DNA from: Paragordius varius
Lineage: Eukaryota; Nematomorpha
Reading direction: 5' to 3'
NCBI GenBank assembly: GCA_964247055.1
Contig: OZ176054.1
Location: forward strand, 7,254,001 to 7,318,000
Length of the DNA: 64,000 nt
Below, piece after piece: positions 1 to 14,000 of the stretch (position 1 is its first letter; every line of letters begins with the position of its first letter). The position numbers and the translations under genes were made by a program. Under the pieces are notes generated by a model. It had not been told where the DNA came from, searched no databases, and saw only the letters and a program-made list of their open reading frames with translations.

Positions 1-444
1 ATTTGTTTAGGACTCTATAGATAAAGAACTGTAAAATTTGATAATTAAATTATGACAAAACAACTTTCATTACATCAATTACTTCTTTTTGCTCTGCATA
101 AAACTCCCCTAAAATGTGATCGCTTAAAAAGATTTAAATGTAATTCAGTGTTAATGTTGATTTAGGCCCATTAAAAAGGGCTTAACATAGAGTTCATTTT
201 TTCGATTTGTTGTTTCTGTAGTTAAATAAGGTAATTTTAATTTTCAAAAATGAGCGTCAAAAAAAGTCTAAACTTAAGGATTTTTTATTTTAAAAAGTTG
301 TTGTTCAATAGTTAAATGTGAAAAAGTGAGGAAAGATTTCGGACATGGCTCTTATCCTGATTCTTAAAGCTTTTTTCTTTATGTATTAAGTAACTTTTTT
401 ATTAGTATATTTTTTATCTAAATATTATACTATTTTTTGTGTAG
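1..444. other. left edge, RyR intron
   Basis: No coding block is recognisable. The first RyR exon in the window begins at 445 in the middle of a codon, two bases being needed to finish it. This stretch is therefore the 3' part of a RyR intron, and the upstream exons lie outside the window. Confidence 0.6.
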
Positions 445-3400
445 ATTTGAATGGAAATTTTAGAATTATGTTCGCCAAACTTTTCACGATTATGTTCATC
501 GAACCAATTTCCAAAAAATTTGAACTATCCAACAGGGAATATATCATACCCCTTACGAAGAATGTTCGAAACTTTACATTATTGAAACAACTCTCTCTAA
601 CAAATTTTTTCGATGCTTTTCTAAATGCACGCATCTCCATATCATTCAAACCGAGGGGATACCTTTCATCTAAAATGTAAGTATACATTTCGTTGAAAGA
701 TTATTAATTGTAAATTAAATCTATTGATAACCTTTAAAAAAAAAATTTAAAGGAGGAATCTTAGATACTTAATAAATTTGTTTAATAGGTGACCAAAACA
801 AGAAATTGATTGCGTATCAGGAATGTTTTTGTATAATAAAAATACATTTTATAATTTTTATTTACGGTAACGATATCAAATTTAATAATTTCATATTATT
901 TGAAAATTAATATTTTGCACAAAAAACTATTAGAGAAAGGATTACAAATGATTTGGACCCTCCGTCTTTTCCTATGTTACAACTGAAATATTTTGCTCTA
1001 TCATTCTTGAAAGATTCTCTAATAAAGGGAACAAATTTGAATCGAGATCCTATTGGTGGATCATATGCTGCATCATTTGGGTAAACTTATATAGAAAAAT
1101 ATGAAAATACACTTAAGAACATACATTATAAAAACTGCTAAGACCCATAATGTAATAGTTTCTGTCATGCCCACTTAACATACTAATTTTCTACTTAATC
1201 AACGATTAAAAAATAATATATATTATGGTGTATAATAAGATATAAAAAAACAGTAACCTCCATATTCAAAAATCTACCGATTTTAAAGCTATTATTTATA
1301 AATTACACGAAGAACTGGAAAACAGCTTAAAAACTATAACAAGATTTTTAGAAAGTTTTAACAAAAAACGATTCTATACATAAATTATATCATATACTAA
1401 ATATTTATAAATTTTGATTGAAGCTTTTGCGATAATTATAACGTGGAAATTTAGTATTTTATAAAAAAATATTAATAAAGCTTTATTGAATGTTTTAACT
1501 TATTTTCCATAATTTTATTATAAATATGTGATAGAAATAAGCCCTTTACTTGACTGCATATAATCATCTGTTTGGCACATTTGGTTTTTATCCATATTTC
1601 CCTCCATTTTTATGGATTATAAAGCCCATATATCACTCTTTCTTAAAATCTGATCCCAAAACTCGCAAATTATCAAATTTTATATTATATTGTGCGGCAA
1701 AAATGGGGATCAAAAATGTTGCATTGATGAATTCTATAACATTCTAGAGCTAATCGGGATATTGAATATAAAAAATTAATAAGGTTAACAATGTGGAAAA
1801 CAGTTAATTTATTTCTGCTATTAGCCAAAAGCAAAAAATCGCATCGCTTATTAGGTCGAATAAAATTAAATACAATGGAGAAAAACGCATCAACGAAATT
1901 TTATTTTTAATATATGCCAGTATAATATTAAATGCAAAATATTATCGATAAAGATTTTACAATTTTTTTGAGGGTCCTTGATGTACAGGTATTAAAGCTA
2001 AAAAAATCGCACTTTGCGTCAAATTACTTGTTATTATCGGCAAAAGATTTTAATTTTTATTTAAGCTATCATTTACCATATATTTAGAGTTTATTCAACG
2101 CGTTTTTACTATTTGTACCAAAGTAGAAGTAGCGTATAATTTTTACACAACATCCAATATAAATATTTATAAATAAAATACAACAAAATCGCTTAAAAGT
2201 TGTGATTGAGCATTTTGGCGCCCTTTTGGTTATTGATCCCGGTTTTTGGGCATAAAACTCCCTAAATCAAAAAAGTGAGTCTATGCATCAGTTTTATCAA
2301 TTGAATTGTCTAGGAAATGTGTAACTTGAAAAGATATAAGGAAATTATATTTATTTTATATAAGTCTCAAATCATTTTTTGAACGCGTTGGGTAAATCTA
2401 AATATAATTATTTGATAGTCAAAACAAAATTAAAATCTTTCACATCATAACAAGGTTGCTTGATTGGAATTCCACGCCAAATTTCGATCTTTCAACTTTA
2501 ATTGTTGTAAGTCTTTAAAGGACTCTAAAAATTGTAAAATCTTTATTGATAATGGTAATAGTAACAAATATTATTTAGATGACGCGTTTTTCTCCATTGC
2601 CTCAAATTTTATTCGATTTTATGTGCGGAAAAAAGCTATTTTTTTGGCTAATTGCAGAAATATATTAACTTTTTTTTACCATGTTCGCATTTATTTTTGA
2701 TATAATTATCAAGAAGCTTTTAGCTATCGAATGATGTATGATATAAAGCAGCATTTTTGATGCGTACCGTGTTATAATTTTTGACAAAGTGGCGAAATTT
2801 GTCCACGCTGTTACATTACAAAACATGTTTTTACATAGGCCAATATTAAACATATGCAATCAATTAATGCTCATGGGGTATATTAACTCAGGGGACATAT
2901 TGCTTCTTTTATCAATAATAAATCCAGCAGAAATTGAAGGTGCTTCCGATGAATTCTTAAATGGAGGTTTGGTTGACATGAACATTGATGAAAACCTCAA
3001 ACTACAGGTTTTGTGAAATTTAAACTTATAAAACACATAATCACAAACTGTCAAAAAAATGGATTTAATTTAACAATAAATATACCCATAAATACATTGC
3101 TTCAACTGTTTTAAATGGGTTTATGGGGTGAGAAGAATTTAAAACCTAGTGTAATTCATCAAATAATAAAATTCGCGCTATCTTTATTTTATTTACATTT
3201 AAGTTAGTTTTTTTGAAAATATATTGCGGACTTAATTTACACAAAAATGTCAAATTAAGATTTACATAAAAAATCGGTATGTGGTAATCCGAACCAATAA
3301 TCGTATTGAGTAAAAACAATTGGCCAAGGGTTTAACATATCATTAATGTTTTATTCAATTTTGATGTATTACTATTTTTGATAGATATACAATCAAATTA

Positions 3401-4910
3401 ATTTTAGATATGCTATTTGCTAAACAACATTTGCGATTTACGAACGAGATTTTATATTGAATCCATTGTTGGCTATGCCGAAGAGTTTTGTCGTACATTG
3501 CAGCGCGATCAAAAAATACGATATTTGGAAATAAAAACAGCCGATTTACCAGCACCCATAGCAGCAAAAATGACAAAAGAATTTAGGTGTCCCCCCGAGC
3601 TGCAAATGGAAACTCTGCTAAACTTTAGAGATAATACGAATGCACTGGAAGACAACTCCGATGATAATTGTCCCCTCCGATTGGACCAGAGAAAAGAGCT
3701 CCTTCGATTTTATGATACTTTGATGAGTAAATTATTTGTTTATAAGTTTACAAATCAGCATGATTCCAATTACTTATCAAAAGTGGGCTTTTTTATAGTT
3801 AGCACCTTGCTCTTTATACATTCGACCTTAATTGTTAAACATTTAAATATCGTATTACCAATCAATTATTTTAATAATAAAACCTAATTTAAACTGTTGA
3901 AATGTTTAATTTTCATTTTTATAATTAAGACCCCTTTTAACCCGACATTCCCTTCAAAAATATCAATTTTATAACCCAAAAGCACCTACCTTTTTTACCA
4001 ATGGTTTGAGTTCAAATAGTTAATGATACATTTAAAATTTCATTATAATTTTTAAACTTTAAAGATTTTTATTATCTTTTAACCCAAAAACTTTATTTTA
4101 ATTTTAAGGGCTTTGTGATGTTGAAACGCCTGAAATAGCTGAAGTGATAAAATCACCCCATAAACCATTGGCAGATAGAATTATTTCCATCATAGAGAAA
4201 TTAATACAACGACAATCTCAAGAAAATATTACGCAACAAAGTGTTAAAGATCCCCTACGAAATTTAATTGTTAAGGTTATGATTAAATGGGCAAAAGAAA
4301 GTACAGTTCAAGATCCAAAGTTAGTAAAGGAAATTTTTACTCTATTATACCGTCAATATAATCAACAAAAGGAGGTATACTAGTAATTTTTTTATATGTT
4401 TCTGAATAAATAAATACTAATATTTCTTATCATAGCTAAACGAGGCCCTTAACAAAACTTATACCATTGTTGGAACAAGTAGTCATGATTTTCTCCATTT
4501 TTTGAATACGTTGGTTAAGATCCGCTCTTTGCTTTATGTACAGATGGATTTCATAGAGGAAAGAATTATGTGCGAAGGATTATGGTTAAAACTAATGTTT
4601 AACAATTAGGGATTTAGCTAATAACAAAATATTTTTTCAGCATCCAAATTTGATTAGACTTCTTGGAGTCAATGAGTGCGTTAATCATGTTATGTTAAAT
4701 ACGCTCAGCAAAATGTCCATTAAGAATGAGTCCGATCATCAAGTTTTATTTATTTAATCCTAAATTATTTTATGATATAGGAATCTAATTGTAAGATTAT
4801 TACGGCGTGTTGTCGTTTCCTTTGTTTTTTCTGTCGTAGCAGTGCAAAAAATCAACAAGCAATGTTCGAACATCTTTCTAATCTATTAGATCATGCATCT
4901 ATGCTTTTGG
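445..4910 (+). CDS. RYR: RyR exons 1-8: central solenoid, JSol region
   Basis: Exons: 445-676, 934-1080, 2839-3007, 3408-3726, 4109-4374, 4436-4585, 4641-4742, 4781-4910. Recognisable blocks are EYIIPLT (vertebrate EYIVPLT), RDPIGGS (RDPVGGS), [30 protein letters not shown] and [10 protein letters not shown] followed by [10 protein letters not shown]. The acidic stretch found in vertebrate RyR1 before the EFRCPP block is nearly absent. Introns 4586-4640 (55 nt) and 4743-4780 (38 nt) are short; 1081-2838 is long and carries a dispersed repeat near 2620-2780. Confidence 0.93.
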
Positions 4911-7900
4911 GTATTATTATTTGTTTATGGATGAAACCAACTGACAAAAGATTTTTAGACCAAAATAATATATCACCTTTTTTTGTTACTAAATAAAAGA
5001 TAGAGGAAACGACTCTATTCGATATATATTATTTGCACTTCAAAAGTGTCCTTTAACACTTTAAGTTGGTCCTTGAATATTTCAAGTTGGTCCTTAAAGT
5101 TTTTAAATTTTATTATAATTTTTGCATGTTTTTTTATTATATTATTTTTACATTTTTTTCTTTATTTATTATTTATTTATTTATTTAAAACAAAAATTTT
5201 TAATTCAAAAACTACTTTTTTTGTTTCTAACTAACTTTTTCCAATTTAACAAAATCTTAAGTTATAAATATGTTTTTATTGAAAATAATAATGCAGAAAA
5301 TTTATATATTTTTTAATTACATGTTAAAATCTTATAAATATTCAAAATAATTTTAAAGAAATTAATAAAGATAACGTAAAGTTTATTTGAATAAAGAAAA
5401 TTAGATGAATAAAACACGATTAAAAGTTAAAAACCAAACAAACAAGTTAAAAGACCAGCTTGAAGTGTTCAATGACCATCTTGAAGTGTTAGAGGACACT
5501 CTTGAAAAGCAAATGGTATAATTTTATTCGACCTGGTTTGCTAAAAATGCATTTTTAATACGTTTATTGAGTAATTTAAAATTTAACTTATAAATTAATT
5601 TAATAATTAGTGAACTTTTTAATTTAAAAAATCCCGTACATTTATTGAAAACACATTATCTCCAGAAAACAGCGAAGGTTTGCCATAAAACTGCTTATAC
5701 CATGCCTTATTCACTAAAAAATGTAATCATATTTTTTAAATTTATTAAATACTAACATATATTTGTAATAGATAAGCCATCTTTGCGCGGTTCCACGCCA
5801 TTGGATGTTGCCTATTCATCCTTTTTAGAGAACACAGAGTTATGTTTAGCCCTTGGTGAAGGGGAGATTGAAAAAATAATTCATTATTTGGCTCGTTGTG
5901 GGGTACAAAGTAATTCAAAATTGATTGCAAAAGGTTTACCAGACATAGGATGGGATCCTGTGGAAGGGGAGCGATATCTAGACTTTCTTAAATACAGTGT
6001 GTGGGTCAACGGTATAAATATACTTTTTTTCCGATTTTAATATGGTATTTGAAAATTTTTAAAGTAATAACTTTTTTTGACATGGGTAACGTCTTCACAT
6101 ATATACCTTACTATTAATAATAATATATAATGTTTTGGAACTCTTTTCGATTTGTTTGATTTTCACATAATTTTTTTGTGGGATTAGTAACTGGCTGTAT
6201 CTCAAGGTGATCCCTCACATACTGCTGTAAAAAATAATTATATAAAAACATTTTCTGAATATCATATAGCGCATGGTCTTAAACTATCGAAAATTAACAT
6301 TTTATTCCCTCTATAAATAGTTTATTTTTACACTTTATTGATGCACCATACATTACTGTTTTAAAAAAACACATTTTTGGCATAATCCCTATTTTTTATT
6401 CAAATCATTATGATAAATATTGATTAACTAGAATAAAATTACAAATAATTTAAAAACTAGAACTATGCTGTTTTGCTGCCTAAAATTTCAAGGCACCACA
6501 TGCAAAGTTTTCACAATATACATATATATATATATAAAGGGTTAATTTTTTTAACTAAAATTTTTTTTCATAAGATAATCTATGACCAACGAATTAATTT
6601 GCTGCAAACTTTTTGAAATACTAAAAGAAATCAAAATTGGGCACAAAGTGAAAATGATAATAATATAATCAAAACTTGAGACATTACGGTTTAAAATCAT
6701 TTTAGGAGATATTTTCAATATATAAATTAAATAATATAATTAGGGTTTTTATTAAAACTCAAAAAAACGCGTTTTAAAACATACTTAAAAGACATATTTT
6801 TTATCAAACTATATTAAAAAAATTTATTATTTTTTACTAGTTAAACTCACTATTAAAATCTTAACATTCATATTTTATTCAGGAAAAAAAATTATGTATC
6901 ACAAAAAAACTAAAAAATATTGTTTTTTATTTTTATATTTTTTGACATCAGATTTATGATTATATAAAAAATTTATACTGTTTTATTTAGAAATCTAACA
7001 TGATCGTATTTTAAAGTATATAAATTTATGCAAAATAGGATTTAAAAGTAATAGAATATAACCTAACAATCCGTACAACAGATTTTTTTAAGACCAATTA
7101 ATATTTTTATTGGGATATGTACGGATTTATGGTTTTTCCACTGCTTGTATATCCTATTTTGTATTAATTTATATATTTTCCCGCTCATGTAAGATTATAA
7201 AATAAAACAGCAAATTTTTTATACACCTTTAAACCAGATAATAAAAGACAAAAAAATAAAAAACCATATTTTTTAGTTTTATTTTGATATATAAGTTTTT
7301 ACTGAATAAAACATAGTTAATATTGTAGTAGTGTGTTTAGCTAGTAAATAATTAAAAAAAATTATTTTAATAAAAACTTTTTTTGCCTTTTAAGTATGTT
7401 AAAAGGAAAACGCGATTATTTGATCTGAGTTTTTGCACAAATCCTAACTATATGATTTTAGGTTATTTAAAATTGTGTGCTAAAATTATAATAATTCTTA
7501 ATAAATCAAGTTATATCATAATTTTTTAAATTATCCTCAATTATGCTTAATTTTCACTTTTTGCTCAATTTCGATTTTCTCTCAATATTTCAAAAACTAG
7601 GCCGTAAACAAATAAAAAATTTTACGACAATGAATCCGAAGCTATCTCTCGATAAAAAAATTATTTTGTTAAAATTTTTTGGATACAGTGATATATATAT
7701 ATTATATATATATAGGTGAATGTCTAGAAGAAAATGCAAATTTGATAATACGTCTTCTGATTCGTAAACCTGAAAGTTTAGGTCCAGCCTTAAAGGGTGA
7801 TGGACACGGTCTACTAAAGGCTATGAAACAAGCTATAAGGTTTTCGAACGAATTGTCAATTTCTCTAACGCCTGATGAGTATATTTTATAACTTTGATTA

Positions 7901-10900
7901 CAATAAGACTTTCAATGATTATATTTTAATAACGTATTATTGCTTAAATACAAGGTAATTGGAGAAAAAGAGAGAGGTGTTAAGAAAATACAATTTTATT
8001 CAGACTTATTAAATTATTTCTTAATTAGGGATATTTTCGGGCGTTTGCGGAAGTCAAGATCAAGAGTCTTGCTTTGTAGATCCCCTTTCTATCAATAATA
8101 ATTAAACATATTGCTGTTAAATAGTTTTCAGACTCCGAATAATAAACAAAGGCCAAATGAGCAAAATAAACTGGTAAAATCCAAAAACGGAAGAGCTGAT
8201 ATTAACCGAGAAATTTTTTTAGTGTCGTACATTTGTAGTACATAAAAACGGCGATGTATTTAAATAATTAGCTATCAGGCGAATCATGTTTTATATTCTA
8301 CTTGTACGAATATGATTTCAGCTCATTAGGAATCGATTTAAAACATGGTTTGTATGTGTTAAGATAATTTTTATATGTTTTTAGAGATGATGAAGATTAT
8401 GTGGATATGGGGAGATCTATATTAACTTTTTATTCGGTGCTTATTGAACTTTTGGCCAAATGTGCTGTTAGTGGAAAAGATTTAGCAAACATGGAAGCCA
8501 ACAATGCTCAAAAATCTGAATCTATCCGTGCCAAATCCATTCTAAAAAGTTTGGTTTCAATGAATGATTTGGAAGGAATATTAAGTTTACGTTTCAAGCT
8601 TCCAACTTTTACAGCTTCAGGTTATTTCTGATAGAGTCAATTTTAACATTTATATCAATATAAAAGATTAATTTATTTATATTTTAACATACATCGGAAT
8701 CGATTAACATAGATCATAACTAAGAATACTACAAAACATTTGCCATAAATAAAATTATGTGTTCTCATTTAGAACTTCCAGGGCTAAACATTGTATTTTC
8801 TAACATCGCATCACCAAACAGTTTATTAAATAATCGTGATAAATTTTGAATAAGAATCATCAATTTTTTAATTATTTTTATTAACTAATAAAAAATTATT
8901 TGTTAAAAAGATGTGCTTTTTACCAAAAATTGGGCTAAAAAAGTTAATGTAATTATAAACTTATATTGCTATGCCAAATTTAATATAGTTAATAATGTAT
9001 ACCCACTGCCTCCTGGATTGATTCCGGAACACAAAGCTTCTATGGTCATGTTTTTGGACAGGGTGTACGGAATAAATGATTCTCCAACTCTTCTACACAT
9101 TATTGAACATGGATTTTTGTTGGATATCAGAGAAGCTATTATTCTCGACTCGGTAAACCACCATCTAAATATATTTGTATTTTAATATTTATTCAATATT
9201 TACTAAACTAAAATTTATTAAATTAGACTAAGTTGGGTCTAATTTAACATTAAACCTATGTTTTTGAATTGAAAGATCGAAAAGGGTATATTGCTAGGTA
9301 CCAAGTTATTCATAATAATATGGTTTGAAAGATATTAGAAGTCAAAAATTTAGCCTACAAATTATTTTAATTTAATCTTAACCAGATAATAATGATACAA
9401 CTAAAATATTATAAGAAATTATACAATTAACTTTTGTATTTCGGTTAAAACATTTTTAGCCAAGTAAAATTGCCTTTTTTATTGATTGGTTTTAATATTT
9501 ATGAACATGAGCCCTCTAATTTCGAGGATGGGTCTTATAGGTATATATTCGAATGCATATCTTCTCTGACACTATACCCACAAAAAATATCCTATTAAAA
9601 TATAATTTGTGATAGCAAAATGTACATTTGGTTTTGGCCCTTACGAGAGATTTAAAAATGATATTAATCTTTTATGATAATATACATTTTTTGGCGAAAG
9701 TTAAACCCTTTATTCCAAAAATATCAATGAATATCATAAACTACATATAAAAAGCAAAAAATTTTATAAAATTTTAATAATATATTTTAATGATTTTGGA
9801 AGAAAAGCATTTAACTTGCACTAATTTTTTCAACAAAATTTGCGCAAATTCTGTCATTTTCTGATGTGGAGCACTTATCACATATGTATAATTACTAAAT
9901 AAATCACTCATAGAAGCCAAAACCAAAAGCACCATGATAATCTAGAGACAGTTTTCTTACAGAATATATAAATTTCATCAGGATATTTATTTATACCCAA
10001 CAATTTTGTGCGCAATGTTATACACAGGCATATATTTCATATTAAAAAAATATTTATTTGAGGGCTAGTTTCATTAAGGAGAGCGATACATACTGAAGTA
10101 GGTAGTAATGATATTTGATATGTTAATATTATATAATTATCTTTGATAATTAAGCATTGTATCTTACATCATTTTAATAAGTTAAAAGAAATTAATTTAA
10201 ATTAATTATATATTTCTAAGATTTGTTGTATGTTTTAGGAAGATGCATCAGAATGCGATTTAGCACTAGCCCTAAACCGTTATTTGTGCAATGTAGTATT
10301 TCCATTTGTATCCCGAAATCATGAATACCTAAAAAATACCCTAAACTTATCATTACTAAATACCTTAATATTAACAACATACCGTTATGCTCTTTGTCGC
10401 TCTTTAACTAAAAACCAAAGAAATTCTACAATGGAATTTTTACTGAATCAGATACAGTATATATATTTAATTTATTACTCGGTACACATAAGTTTTGCAA
10501 TAAGGACCAAATTTACTTTGAACATAAACAACACGATGCTTGCGCAATTATCATCAAATTTTTAAGTTTTTATCATATGTATTAAAGTTAAAACCAATCA
10601 TTTTTAAAAAAATTTATAAAATAACATTTTTACATGTATTTGCGCTCAAAATATACCGTTTTATTTAACCCAGATATTCTGACACAACTTTATATTATAT
10701 AACCGATAATCTCTGTTGATTTGTATATTAAATTAACGGTTATTTTAATCAATAACGATACATTTATTTAGATGTGTACCTCCGAACATGATACGATCGA
10801 TGCTTCTTAAATGTATAGTTGATCTGCAACTCCTTAATGAATATACGATTGTACCGTTAAAAGTTTTGACATGGTATTATAATAACAATATCAACTATTT

Positions 10901-11047
10901 TTCCAACTCTTTCTCGGGTAATGTTGAATCTAACCAAACTATTTCAACTGATGATGACAAAAAATATTCTGCTATGTTATTTTTTATCATATTCCAATCA
11001 TTATCACAGAGGGTTAGTTTAATTTATTTTAAATGACTATTTGAACT

Positions 11048-11078
<31 letters not shown>

Positions 11079-14000
11079 TATGGTGACTATAAGGCATTTT
11101 GTGGTTTTATGATTAAAATTACATTGTTATAGTCTGATAGTATCTGTAGTAATGATTAATATTTTTGGTTGTAAATTGGTACATAAAAAATGTATTTTTA
11201 TTTTGGTATAATGGTGTTAAAATTTATGGAAATTAACAATTAATAAACTAAAAAATATCGAAAAAACAAACAAATATTATAATTCATTGAAGTTTTTAAC
11301 ACATTAATTTGTGAATAACCATATTTTGTGTTCGAGTAAGTTTTGTTTATATCATGATAATAACCATTGTAGGAATACAACCATGATTTATTTGATACTG
11401 CTTTACCGTGTTTAATTGGTATATCTTCCGCCATTCCTCCAGACTTTACGATTGGCCCATCTTTTAACAAAGAGCTTAATGAAATGCACGCAAAAATACC
11501 ACAAAACAATCATTATGTTCCTCAGCCTATGTTATTAACTGAGTATGCCTTTTAATTATTTTGGTAAAAAGTTTTTGGTTAAAAAATACATTTTATGTAA
11601 TTTTGGACAATTTGCGTTTAAATTAACATTTTGGGATGTAACGTATCAAATCCACATATTAGAGGAAAAAACAGGATATATAATAAATGAAATAAAAATC
11701 ATAAACAGTAAATTAACTATAGACATTTAAAATTCATTGATATATATTAAAAGTAGAGCTCATTACCCCTTATAAGAAATAATATATATATAACAAACCA
11801 TCTTGATTCTTAATTTATTTTGTTTATTCCCGTTAAAACCCATTTTTTGTCGTTTTTATCTTGACTTTAGCTTCAAGACATACCTACTATTTAATAAATT
11901 TACCCATAATATAACATTTCAGCGTTCCAAAAATAAACATTTTTTTATTGATTTTAGAGTACCATCGATTCATGATTTTGATTATGCCTTAAACAAGTAT
12001 GCTGAACACTACCATAATGCTTGGGCATCAAGAAAAGTTTTAGTGATTTCATATAATTTAGTTTGAAAGAGGTTGGGTCTATGGAAAAAACAGAAATGAA
12101 GATACTAAAACACATCCGCGTTTGCGTACCTTTGAAAGATTAAGTGATTATGTAATTAATTATTTTTAATAAAATAAATGAAAATATAAATTTAAATGTT
12201 TATCTATTTAGAAAATTCTATATTTATTAGGAAATCGAGCGATACATTGAACCTACACGCAACTTTATTAAAGTAATACAAAATTTAGGATGGAAAATTT
12301 CAAAAACTCAATCTCCAGATAACACGATAACCACTTTGAATTTGGTTAATAGGAGACGTTCATCACGAACTATGGTATTATTTTATAGTTAAAAACAAAT
12401 TAGGATTCAGATCCCAATTATTTCAATCCACAAATCGTGGATATGTCAACTATAACACTGTCTTCAGAGGTTGAGGCACTTGCCAAAGATTTAGCAATAA
12501 ATGCTCATGAAACTTGGGCCAAAGCGTTTGCGATGGAAATGATAAAACGACGTAAGAATATTGATACATTTATTATAAAAATTAAACCTTTTTTGTCTCA
12601 TTTTAATGGCTATTTGGAACAGAACCGCTTTTGTTAAACCCAAAACGCAAACGGAATTACAAAAAATGATTTCTTTATTTGGTGATATTTTTTGTTTTTT
12701 GAATCATAAATGTCAGATTTTTTGGAAAAACAAGCATACAATCGATTTCGTAGCATATATGTTTATATTCTAATTGTATCAAAATAATTTGGCTATCTTT
12801 TAAAAATGGGATCTAAATCAGATTTTAGTGAAAAATGGAACATACCAATTTTTTAGCAAAAATACTCTTTGGAGCCGGCCGCCATTTTGCCATGCCGTTT
12901 AAAAATATCTGCCGGAAATAATAAAAAATTGTTTTAAAATCGGATCCGACAAAAGCGGTTCTGGTTCCAATCTTTTAAATAAAACTAATAATGATGAAAT
13001 ATTAAATTGGTCTGATTAAGGATTCACATAAATATTTATTCTTAGGGTCTCCATGTTCCATACTTTATGTTCCTTATGATCTTCTAACTGATATGGAAAA
13101 GCGAAAAGAAATGTTCAGAATAACAGAATTTCTAAAATATATGCAATTGTTGGGTTATCGTTTCACAAAAAGAAACGAAACACCCTTAATGGTGAATCAA
13201 GAACTAGGTATTTCAGGGACTCAGAACTTATTTGCTTGGAATTTATTGGATAAATGTCTGCTTTATATGGAGAATGCTATCAAAACCATGGCTCCAATAA
13301 ATCCTAGTCTTAAATTTAAAAAGCATCGTTTTATAACACGCAAAATAAATACGGACGTTAAATTTTTCTTTGAGGTTAGAAAAACAATTATTTTATCATA
13401 TAATCGTTAATTACTTCATTTCTAAATACTATTTTTGCTAAGGAAGACGGGGATGATATTTTAAGGATATTTGATCAAATATTATATGTAAATCGAAACA
13501 AGTTAATGAATTAAACTATTAAAAAAATGATTTTTAAATCTATTCACACCCCTATGCTATACACTTCCTAAAAATTTATAGGTTGTATTACCCCTTTCCA
13601 AATCCTACTTTGAAGCCCATCAAAATTACTTTATCAAAAATTTAGAAAAATCAGGTAGTGGTGTAATCTCAACTACCGATAAAGAAATTCTTTGCAAGTA
13701 AAAATATTTTGGGACAATTTTTTTATAATCTTTATATACCTGCCATTTTTGGTCTTTTAGATGCATGTGTCGTATGGCATTATTTTTACGCTCAAAATTC
13801 TTTTCCTTTGGACCTCATGTACCACTCACAGTTAATTGTCTGAATGCAATCATAAATTCCATCGATTTCGAGTTTAAATTCATTTTTATCTAATAACATA
13901 ATATATAGGATGTTGTGTAAGTATTCAAGTAATATGGTAAGGACTATGCTTTATCCCTTCTTTTTCAACGCTGCTAATGATATAGAAACGATGGTGGATT

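Noticed and set aside
8772-8850. Possible RyR exon reading [17 protein letters not shown]
   Set aside because: It runs into a stop without a suitable donor, and exon 8989 joins 8620 in phase to continue the conserved block.
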